Source: CAIXSC01 sp046349855
GTDB taxonomy: Bacteria > Planctomycetota > Planctomycetia > Pirellulales > Pirellulaceae
Reading direction: 5' to 3'
Length of the DNA: 64,000 nt
Assembly (NCBI GenBank): GCA_046349855.1
Contig: JAXMBM010000005.1
Coordinates: forward strand, 62,001-126,000
This document shows, piece after piece, positions 34,752-42,681 of the stretch. The position numbers and the translations under genes are program-made. The notes under the pieces are model-generated. The model saw only the letters and a list, made by a program, of their open reading frames with translations, had not been told where the DNA came from and made no database searches. Position 1 is the stretch's first letter. Every line of letters begins with the position of its first letter.

Positions 34752-37700
34752 TCAGTCCTGGTTGGCCTTTTCATCCCACGGCCCGCACACTTCCAGGATT
34801 TCGCGATCCAGGATCCGGCGTCGCACGCGTTCCTGCCAGTCCGCCGGTGGCGAAGCCTTGGCGATGCGGGCCAGAATCCGGCGATGCCTTTCCGCTTCCT
34901 CCCGTTTGTTCAAGCGGAAGTTCGCCAACACAAGGAACGCGTGACTGAAATAGCTGCCGGAGGAAACGGCGTTTTCTCCATCGTTGGCATCGTCTCCCAG
35001 ATCCTTCCTGCGGAAGAGCTCGATGGCGCGATTCAGTTCCTCGGCGGCGGCATCCCATTCGCCGGCGCGAAAGCGTGAAGCGCCAAGCGTTTCCCGATAG
35101 GACCAATTCCCGGGCGCGGACTGGACAGCTTTCAACGCCCGACTCACAAATTCCGACCGCGGGTATTCGATCGCTGGCGACAAGGCAGCCAGCGCAGCTG
35201 CCCAATCGCCCGTTACCTGGTCGTCTACCGCGTCGGCGATCGTCCTGAGCCTTGCCAGGTCCGAGTCGAATCCCTCCTGGTGGGCAAGCGCCAGGGCAGC
35301 CAATCCGGCTGCGTAACAATGCGCTGGCTCATTCGCAATTCTGTGAAACGAGTCGCGCGCCGTGTCCCACCGTTCGAGTTCCGCTGACGCCACAGCGTAC
35401 TCTCTCCGCCAACGGACATTGCTACTGTCCACCTTAGTCAGCCACCGGAAGTGAAACTCGGCAGCGATCCAGTCGCGCTTCGCGACGGCCTGCCGCGCTG
35501 CACTGGCGTGACAATTCCTTGCGCGCCTCTGCTGATACGTGGCGAATTCCGTCAGCCACTGTTCGTCCATGCGCACCGTTCGACATCGCGTTCGTAGCTC
35601 ATCTTCGTCGAACTCCACACGTCGTCCCGTGTCGTCGAAACGGCCTCCCACGAGCAATTCAATCCAGGCGTCGATGCTCTTCGGGGACGGCGCGACGCGG
35701 ACGTCCCATAATCTGATTTCGCCATCCTCACTCCTGGTCGCAAGTTGCGTACCATCCGGGCGGATGGCAACGCCCGTGACATGTCCTTTGTGCCGCATGA
35801 TTTCGCCCAGCCGCTTTCCGGTTTGAGTGTCCCAGCGACATGCGGTCATGTCCTGAGATCCCGTCACGGCCCACGTGCCGTCCGGACCGAACGCCAGGGT
35901 GGTGACGCGATCGTCATGTCGCATCGCCTCACCGGTTGCAGTTCCAGTCCGGGCGTCCCACAACCTCAATGTGCCACGTCTCGTGCCAATCAAGACATGA
36001 GAGCCCTCGGGACTGAAGGCGACCACCAGGACATTGTCGTCGTGGCCCAAGATCTGCCCCACCGATTCTCCTGTTCGGACGTCCCAAAGTCGCGCTGTGT
36101 TATCCTCCGAACCGGTCAGCAATCTCGTACCATCCGGGCTGAAAGCAATTGATTTGATTGTGCCTTCGTGGCCAAGAAACTCCCCCAGCGCTCTTCCTGT
36201 CTTCCCATCCCACACGTGCACGGAATTCGCTGACGCCGTCGCGACACGCATCCCGTCCGGGCTGAAGGCGACAGATTGTACGTCATGGTCGTGAGCCATT
36301 TCCTGGCCCACGCGATTTCCGGACTGAAGGTCCCAGAGGTGAACGGCGCGATCCTCGGTCAGTGTCAGCACATGTGTGCCTTGGGGACTGAAAGCGACGT
36401 CGAATACATGGAAGATATGTTCCAGGACGCGTACTTCTTTTCCCGTTGGCACGTCCCACAAGCGCGCCGTGTTGTCGAACGCCCCGGTCAAGACCCGTGT
36501 TCCATCCGGGCTGAACGCGACGGCGATAACCAGTCCCTCGTGGCGCATCACCTCCCCCACCGGTTGTCCTGTGTGGGCGTTCCACAACCGCGCGGTGTTG
36601 TCTTCGGACCCCGTCACAACGTGCCTGCCATCGGGGCTATAGGCCACGCCATCAACCGAACCGTCGTGGCGCATGACTTCGCCCAATGCTCGATCGGCAG
36701 CGGCATCCCAAAGGTGCGTAATTCCCCCGCCCTCCTTCGTCAGGATCCTGGCACCATCCGGGCCAAACGCGACCTCGTCGACCCGTTCCCCGTGGCGCAT
36801 GCTGTTCCCAAGCGGTTTTCCGGTCTGAGCATCCCACACGCGGGCGGTCTTGTCATACGAACCGGTGAGCACTCGGAGGCCATCGGGGCTGAAGGCCACC
36901 GTTGTCACGCTATCGCTGTGCAGCATGGCCTCGCCCACCGCCGTTCCGGTCGCAGCCTTCCACAAGCGCGCCGTACCGTCATGGGAGCCGGTCAACACGA
37001 CGGCGCCGTCCGGACTGAATGCGATCGCTTCGATCATTCCGTCGTGTCGCAACACCTGGCCCACGTTGTCCCCAGTTTTGCTGTCCCACAAACGGACCTC
37101 ACCAATAATCGTTCCCGTCGCGACACGCTGGCCCTCCGGGCTGACGGCAATCACGGTGATCCGGCTCTCGCGGACGTTCACCTCTCCGACCGGCTGTCCC
37201 GTCTGGGCGTCCCACCAGCGAGCGGTATGGTCATCGGATTTGGTCAGCACCCTGGCACCATCGGGAGCAAAGACGACAGGTGTCTTCAACTCGTGCCGCA
37301 TGACGTCGCCTTTCGCTGCGCCGGTCTGCACGTCCCACAAGCGGGCCGATTTATCCAGCGAGCTACTTGTCACGATCCGCGTTCCGTCCGGACTGAACAC
37401 GATCGACGTCACGGCATTACCATGATGCACGACCTTCCCCACCGGTGTTCCCGTCTGCGAATCCCAGAAACGCACTGTCCCGTCCCCGGAGCCCGTCGCC
37501 ACTCGAGAACCATCGGGGCTGAAAACGACGCCCCAAACCGGACCTTGGTGGTGCATGACGTCACCCAGAGGTTCCCCGGTGAAGGAGTCCCACAATCGCA
37601 CAATGCCATCATAGGACCCGGTTACGATACGCGTGCCGTCGGGACTAAAGGCGACGCACGTGGCGCTCCGCCGAATCGTGAACTGACGATTCTCGAGCAG

Positions 37701-40247
37701 CCGGTCGAGGAGAACGCGTTGGTAGCTGGCACGCAGCGGATTGTCCCGGGAAATCTGCAGGTAAGCCCGGGCGAGTTCGCGTTGGCCCTCCTGAAAGTAA
37801 CCCAGGTCGTACTTCAGACAACCGCTCGAGAACAGTACGTTGGCCGTTTCGTCCCCTAGTTCCACGACCTTCGCTTCCAACTGATGGCCACGATCGGTCG
37901 CCAGCCTCTCATTACTCTTAGATTCCCTTAATGCGACATCCAGATTGCTGGCCAGTGTCTTCGCTCGATTCTTTTCCTGGGTCACCAACGAGAACATCAA
38001 CACGGTCACAGCCACGATCGCCGCGATGCTGCCGATGAGCGTCGCGGCTTGGGCTCGGTGGTCGCGGACCCAGCGCACGAGCAACTCACCGAGACCGGCA
38101 GTGCGGAGCGGGATTGGCTCGCCATCCAGGTAGCTCTGCAGGTACTCGGCCAGTTGGCCCGCCGTCTGGATGCGGTCGCCAACCCGCCGCTCGCAGGCCC
38201 GGGCGACGATCGCCTCCAGGTCGAGCGAGATCGATGGATCGATCGAGCGCAAACGTGGTACGTCGTCGTCGTGCACCCTCTGAGCGATCTGGCGTTCATC
38301 GGCCGCGTCGGCGAATAAGCGCCGGCGGGCCAGCAGCTCCCACAGCGTCACGCCCAAAGCCCGCACGTCCGCCGTCGGGCCGACCATGAGCGTCGCCGCG
38401 GCCAACTGTTCGGGGGCAGCGTAGCGGAACTTGCCCACGAATCCGCCCTGCTGGGTCAGCGCGGAAATGTCGCGGGTCAGGCCCTTTGCCAGCCCGAAAT
38501 CCATCAGGACCACCCGCGTTCCATCCGGCGTCACCATCAAGTTGTCCGGACTGACGTCGCGATGCACGATCCCCTGATTGTGGACCGTTTGTAACGCGCG
38601 GGCCACGTCGCGAATCAAGGTCACCACGCGCCGCACGTAGCCGCCCGGGTCGTCATCCGCGTTCGGTAACTCGGGCAACGGCGGAAGCGGCAGGCGCTGC
38701 ACCGCAGGCTCCGCCCCGGCTGCCGCGTCGCCTGGTCCCTGGGACCGGCCGCTGCGTGAGCCTGCCGTCTTCTCCCGTTGCTTGAGGCTGGACGATAGCA
38801 CAGCCCGGGCCCAACTGGAGTGGCCCAGCTTGGCCACACTGTCGCTGGTCGGCTGGCCGAACAGTTCCTGCCAGACTCGGCTGAGGTCGCTGCCGGGCAC
38901 GTATTCCATCGCATAGAACAGGCGACCGTCGGGCAGCGTACCACTGCCCAGCACCTTGACGACATGCGGATGATCGCACCGCGCCAGATGGCGAATCTCG
39001 CGACGAAACCGGGCCAGTGCCACTTCGTCTGCCGCCTGCTCGCTGGGCAACATCTTCAGGGCAACCAGGCGGCCCAGCGACAACTGCTTCGCCAGATACA
39101 CCACCCCCATTCCGCCTCGGCCCAGTTCCGCCAGCAGCTCATAATCGCCCACTTGCTGACCTTCCAGCGGCGTCTCTGCGGCCCAAGACTCCGCCGTCGT
39201 CCATTCGGCCTGGCTCTGTTCGGCAAGTCGCTGCAGGTCGGACTCATCGACGGGCCGGTTGGCCACCAGGCTCAACAGCGCGGTCAGCGCCGGGACCATG
39301 GTCTTGTCCCGCTCCGTGCGCCCCGTGGTGTAGCTGAGGTACTCGACCTGCCGACCTTTGCGGTCGCAGTTCAGAAAGAGCATCTCTTCCGCGTATTCGC
39401 CAGTGCGGAACTGCACCAGAGGATCGAGCCGCAGGGGAACCCGCCGGCCCGGCCAAAGCGCGATGACCCGCTTCGGCAGCAACTCCCGGGCCTCCTCCGC
39501 CGAGAGTACCAGCGGGGCCATCCGCTCCGGGCTGGGACCGACCAGTTCGTCCAGGTCGACCTGAACTCGCCCGTCATCCAGCGTGCGGAGTTCCGTGATA
39601 TAGGCCAGGCGGCTGCCTGCCGGCCCCAGGGGTTCCCAGACTCCTTCCTCGAGCAGTTCGTTCAGGGCCGGCAACAGCAGCGGCCCCATCTCCTGCTCGT
39701 AGAACGCCTCGAACCGTGGCCCGCCGTGCCCGAAGACACCGTTTCGGTATTGCACCAGGGAATCGAACAGTTGCAGCAGCGAGCAGCTCCGGTCGCCCGC
39801 CGGCGGACCATCAGCACCGTTCTTGACGCGACGATAGAGGGCGGCCAGGGCCGGGCGGTCCTTGTGGTCCTGGTTCAGTTGTGTCCAGAGCTTCCCGAGC
39901 GGGTGCGCGGCCACATCGACTCGTTCGCCGAAGTGGCGGGACAGTTCGCGGACGATCGCCATCCAACTGCCGAGCGATGGCAGCGCCAGCTGGGTCAGCA
40001 GACGATCGAGCGCCGGCACTCGGGGACTTCCCTGGTTCACCTCACGCAGGTAACAGGCGACCGCCGGCGTCGCCGAGAGCTTGATCAGCGCCTCGCAGAG
40101 ATAGAATGCGTTGTCATGCCGACGCCGCGCGTCCTTGGCGTTGTAAGCGTAGCGGTACAGCTGCGCCAACGGCAGCGGCAGCCGCAGCAAGTACTCGCGC
40201 CGATATGCGAATTGCTCGTTCAAGGTCGAACCCGTCTGGCTTCCCAA
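34752..40247 (-). CDS. Ser/Thr protein kinase - membrane helix - 16 WD40 repeats - TPR-like tail
   Basis: 1831 residues. Order: an N-terminal helical domain of ~360 residues shared with the next gene; a kinase domain (G-loop ELGRGGMGVVY about 370, VALKML lysine, catalytic IVHRDVSPDNLMV near 562, LMDFGLAK near 584); a membrane helix (LIGSIAAIVAVTVLMFSLV, about 735-755); a short coiled stretch; then 16 WD40 units of about 42 residues (856-1515; e.g. TRLLTGSEDNTARLWDVRTG); and a C-terminal TPR-like region ending RVRRRILDREILEVCGPWDE. HRDxxxxN has Ser where Lys is usual (HRDVSPDN), which may lower or change activity. A sensor kinase with an external WD40 propeller pair is the natural reading. Tandem paralogue of the following gene. 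Confidence 0.92.
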   Translation of the reverse strand: MGSQTGSTLNEQFAYRREYLLRLPLPLAQLYRYAYNAKDARRRHDNAFYLCEALIKLSATPAVACYLREVNQGSPRVPALDRLLTQLALPSLGSWMAIVRELSRHFGERVDVAAHPLGKLWTQLNQDHKDRPALAALYRRVKNGADGPPAGDRSCSLLQLFDSLVQYRNGVFGHGGPRFEAFYEQEMGPLLLPALNELLEEGVWEPLGPAGSRLAYITELRTLDDGRVQVDLDELVGPSPERMAPLVLSAEEARELLPKRVIALWPGRRVPLRLDPLVQFRTGEYAEEMLFLNCDRKGRQVEYLSYTTGRTERDKTMVPALTALLSLVANRPVDESDLQRLAEQSQAEWTTAESWAAETPLEGQQVGDYELLAELGRGGMGVVYLAKQLSLGRLVALKMLPSEQAADEVALARFRREIRHLARCDHPHVVKVLGSGTLPDGRLFYAMEYVPGSDLSRVWQELFGQPTSDSVAKLGHSSWARAVLSSSLKQREKTAGSRSGRSQGPGDAAAGAEPAVQRLPLPPLPELPNADDDPGGYVRRVVTLIRDVARALQTVHNQGIVHRDVSPDNLMVTPDGTRVVLMDFGLAKGLTRDISALTQQGGFVGKFRYAAPEQLAAATLMVGPTADVRALGVTLWELLARRRLFADAADERQIAQRVHDDDVPRLRSIDPSISLDLEAIVARACERRVGDRIQTAGQLAEYLQSYLDGEPIPLRTAGLGELLVRWVRDHRAQAATLIGSIAAIVAVTVLMFSLVTQEKNRAKTLASNLDVALRESKSNERLATDRGHQLEAKVVELGDETANVLFSSGCLKYDLGYFQEGQRELARAYLQISRDNPLRASYQRVLLDRLLENRQFTIRRSATCVAFSPDGTRIVTGSYDGIVRLWDSFTGEPLGDVMHHQGPVWGVVFSPDGSRVATGSGDGTVRFWDSQTGTPVGKVVHHGNAVTSIVFSPDGTRIVTSSSLDKSARLWDVQTGAAKGDVMRHELKTPVVFAPDGARVLTKSDDHTARWWDAQTGQPVGEVNVRESRITVIAVSPEGQRVATGTIIGEVRLWDSKTGDNVGQVLRHDGMIEAIAFSPDGAVVLTGSHDGTARLWKAATGTAVGEAMLHSDSVTTVAFSPDGLRVLTGSYDKTARVWDAQTGKPLGNSMRHGERVDEVAFGPDGARILTKEGGGITHLWDAAADRALGEVMRHDGSVDGVAYSPDGRHVVTGSEDNTARLWNAHTGQPVGEVMRHEGLVIAVAFSPDGTRVLTGAFDNTARLWDVPTGKEVRVLEHIFHVFDVAFSPQGTHVLTLTEDRAVHLWDLQSGNRVGQEMAHDHDVQSVAFSPDGMRVATASANSVHVWDGKTGRALGEFLGHEGTIKSIAFSPDGTRLLTGSEDNTARLWDVRTGESVGQILGHDDNVLVVAFSPEGSHVLIGTRRGTLRLWDARTGTATGEAMRHDDRVTTLAFGPDGTWAVTGSQDMTACRWDTQTGKRLGEIMRHKGHVTGVAIRPDGTQLATRSEDGEIRLWDVRVAPSPKSIDAWIELLVGGRFDDTGRRVEFDEDELRTRCRTVRMDEQWLTEFATYQQRRARNCHASAARQAVAKRDWIAAEFHFRWLTKVDSSNVRWRREYAVASAELERWDTARDSFHRIANEPAHCYAAGLAALALAHQEGFDSDLARLRTIADAVDDQVTGDWAAALAALSPAIEYPRSEFVSRALKAVQSAPGNWSYRETLGASRFRAGEWDAAAEELNRAIELFRRKDLGDDANDGENAVSSGSYFSHAFLVLANFRLNKREEAERHRRILARIAKASPPADWQERVRRRILDREILEVCGPWDEKANQD

Positions 40248-40308
40248 TCCGTAGCCGACTCGTCAGAACCGATAGAACACGGGCACGATTCAAGTGCTCT
40301 GGTGACTC

Positions 40309-41913
40309 TCATCCGTCGCCTTCCCACGGCCCGCACACGGCCAGGATTTCCGCGTCCAGAATCCGCCGGCGTACACGTTCCTGCCATTCGGTGGGCGGCG
40401 ATTCGCGGGCGATCTGTGCGAGAATCGCGCGATGCGTTTTCACTTCTTCCGGCTTGTTCAAGCGAAAGTTCGCCAGCACCAGAAAGGCGTGGGTGAAATA
40501 ACTCTCGTTCGGTACAGTGAACAGCTCGATGGCTCGCCCCAGCTCGGTCACTCCGAGTTCAAATTCGCCGGCTCGATACAGCGACGCGCCCAACACTTCG
40601 CGGTAGCCCCACTTGTTCGGCGCCGCACCGACGGCTTTCCTGGCCAGGTCGAGCAGTTCGGCTCGGGGAAGTTCCGGTGAATCCGCCAGGCCCGCCAGAT
40701 AGGGGAGCCAGTACCAGTCGCCCGGGCGCTCACTCTGGCTCGCCGACGGCAGCCTGGAGTTCAGGTGCTGTTGAAAGAGCGTCCCTTCGCGACCTGCCAG
40801 ATCGCTCAGGCCGATACCATAGAACCAGGTGAGATTCTCCGGTTCCTTCTGGAGCAACTCCTGGTACGCCGAGCGTGCCTCTTTCCATTGCTCCTGCTCC
40901 GCCGATACGAGTGCGAGTTTCTGCCACCACTCGGCGGTCGCCGGTTCGACTTTCGCCAGCCAGTTGGCATGAAACGCCCCTGCGAACCATTGTCGCCGGG
41001 CCAAGGCAGCCTGCAGCAGGAAGACGTGCGCGTTGCGCTGTTGTGTCTGGCGGTACTTCGCCATCTCGGACAGCCACTTGCCATCCGCACAGACGCTGGC
41101 ATAACGCGACCGCAGATCCGCCTCCGCATACGGCTTCAGGTTCCCGATACCATCAAACTCTCCGCCCAGATGCAACTCCACCCAGGCGTCGATCTCGGCG
41201 GGTACCGGGGCCATGCGGACGTCCCACAACCGCGCCGACATATCTGCCGATCCGGTAACCAGGCGCGTCCCATCGGGGCTGAAGGCCACGGCGTTGACCG
41301 GGAATTCGTGGCGCATGACGTCGCCGATCGGCGTTCCCGTCTGAGCGTCCCACAAGCGAGCCGTATTGTCACTCGATCCCGTCACCAGGCGCGTGCCATC
41401 GGGGCTGAAGACCACGGCCCGGACCGCATGCTCGTGACGCATGACGTCACCGATCGGCTTTCCCGTCTCGGTCGCCCACAAGCGCGCCGACTTATCGCTC
41501 GATCCCGTCACCACGCGCGTGCCATCGGGGCTGAACGCCACGGCGGTCACATATTCCTCGTGCATGACGTCCCCCACCGGCTTCCCGTCTGACCATCCCA
41601 CAGGGCCGCTTGTCATTCGACCCCTGTCACGATCGCGTGCCATTGGGGCTGAAGGCCCGTTTGCAGATCCCGCAGGCGCGCCCCACGTGTCATGCGACCC
41701 CGTCACGATTCGCGTACCATCGGGGCTGAAGGCCACGGCCTGGACGCGATCACCGTGGGGCATGATCTTGATCATCCTGCCGGTCAGGTGTCCCACAAGC
41801 GCACACCAGTCACTCGATCCCGTGACCACTCGCCTGCCGTCGGGTGAAGGCCGGATATAATGGTCGTCGGGCAGGCCTTGGGTCGTGGATATCTCTCCCG
41901 TCTGGCCGTCCAC
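40309..41913 (-). CDS. C-terminal fragment of the second kinase-WD40 protein
   Basis: 534 residues as read. From about 41560 down to 40309 the frame is clean: three good WD40 units (TRVVTGSSDKSARLWATETG, TRLVTGSSDNTARLWDAQTG, TRLVTGSADMSARLWDVRMA) then a TPR-like tail colinear with the end of the 34752-40247 protein (both end RVRRRIL, D-x-EIL-x-VCGPW). Upstream of about 41570 the frame is garbled (WGAPAGSANGPSAPMARDRD) and starts at a chance ATG. The piece is almost certainly the end of the gene that begins at 45638, separated from it by indels at about 41.57-42.24 kb. Confidence 0.8.
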   Translation of the reverse strand: MDGQTGEISTTQGLPDDHYIRPSPDGRRVVTGSSDWCALVGHLTGRMIKIMPHGDRVQAVAFSPDGTRIVTGSHDTWGAPAGSANGPSAPMARDRDRGRMTSGPVGWSDGKPVGDVMHEEYVTAVAFSPDGTRVVTGSSDKSARLWATETGKPIGDVMRHEHAVRAVVFSPDGTRLVTGSSDNTARLWDAQTGTPIGDVMRHEFPVNAVAFSPDGTRLVTGSADMSARLWDVRMAPVPAEIDAWVELHLGGEFDGIGNLKPYAEADLRSRYASVCADGKWLSEMAKYRQTQQRNAHVFLLQAALARRQWFAGAFHANWLAKVEPATAEWWQKLALVSAEQEQWKEARSAYQELLQKEPENLTWFYGIGLSDLAGREGTLFQQHLNSRLPSASQSERPGDWYWLPYLAGLADSPELPRAELLDLARKAVGAAPNKWGYREVLGASLYRAGEFELGVTELGRAIELFTVPNESYFTHAFLVLANFRLNKPEEVKTHRAILAQIARESPPTEWQERVRRRILDAEILAVCGPWEGDG

Positions 41914-42681
41914 AGCGGCCAGCCATCGATCCCGTCACGATCGCGTGCCATCGGGGCTGAAGGCCACGGCCCGGCGATCGCGTCAGCCATGACCTCGCCG
42001 ATCGGCTGGCCTGTCTGAGCATTCCATAACCGCTCCATATTCGGCCGTTACCACTGCGTCCATCCGGGCTGAAGCGACGGAGATGACGTATTCTTCAGCG
42101 TTATCGATCCGCTACCTGGCTGGGCACCCGACAGGCGATGTCTTCGCCTCATCGCCGCCGAATTCGAGGGCTGCCGCGGCATCGTCGCGCGCATGACGTC
42201 ACCGATCGGCAGTCTTCCCGTCACGGCGTCCCATATGCGAGCATGCCTGTCACTCGATCCCGTGACCACTCGCCTGCCGTCGGGGCTGAAGGCCAAGGAG
42301 GTGACATAATGGTCGTCGGGCATGGCCTTGAGGTCGTGGATATTCTCTCCCGTCTGGCCGTCCCACAGGCGCGCCCACTTGCCATTCGATCCCGTCACGA
42401 TTCGCGTGCCATCGGGGCTGAAGGCCACGGCCCGGACGATCGCGTCATGGCGCATGACCTCGCCGATCGGCTGGCCTGTCTGAGCATTCCATAACCGCGC
42501 TGCTCCATATTCGGCCGTTACCACTCGCGTCCCATCCGGGCTGAAGGCGACGGAGATGACGTATTCTTCGGCGTTATCGATCCGCTTACCTGACTGGGCA
42601 TCCGACAGGGGAGCAGAATGATCTTCGCCTCCGGTCGCCGCCGCCGAATTCGGAGGGCTGCCCGCGGCATCGTCGCGGCGT
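41811..42681. repeat. Near-duplicate WD40 segment, one copy riddled with small deletions
   Basis: Copy 1 spans 41811-42192 (382 bases); copy 2 spans 42251-42681 (431 bases). They start with the same stretch (CACTCGATCCCGTGACCACT) and stay alignable throughout, but copy 1 lacks about 49 bases net, lost as many gaps of one to several bases, with few substitutions. Copy 2 keeps the WD40 frame; copy 1 does not. This is the break inside the second kinase gene. Confidence 0.85.

Noticed and set aside
35700..37680. Regular ~126-base spacing that could suggest a CRISPR-like array
   Set aside because: The units are diverged, coding in one frame and contain the WD40 pattern; no short exact repeats with unique spacers.
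36276..37859. Plus-strand ORF with regular repeats
   Set aside because: Repeats mirror the WD40 blades on the minus strand; not a separate repeat protein.
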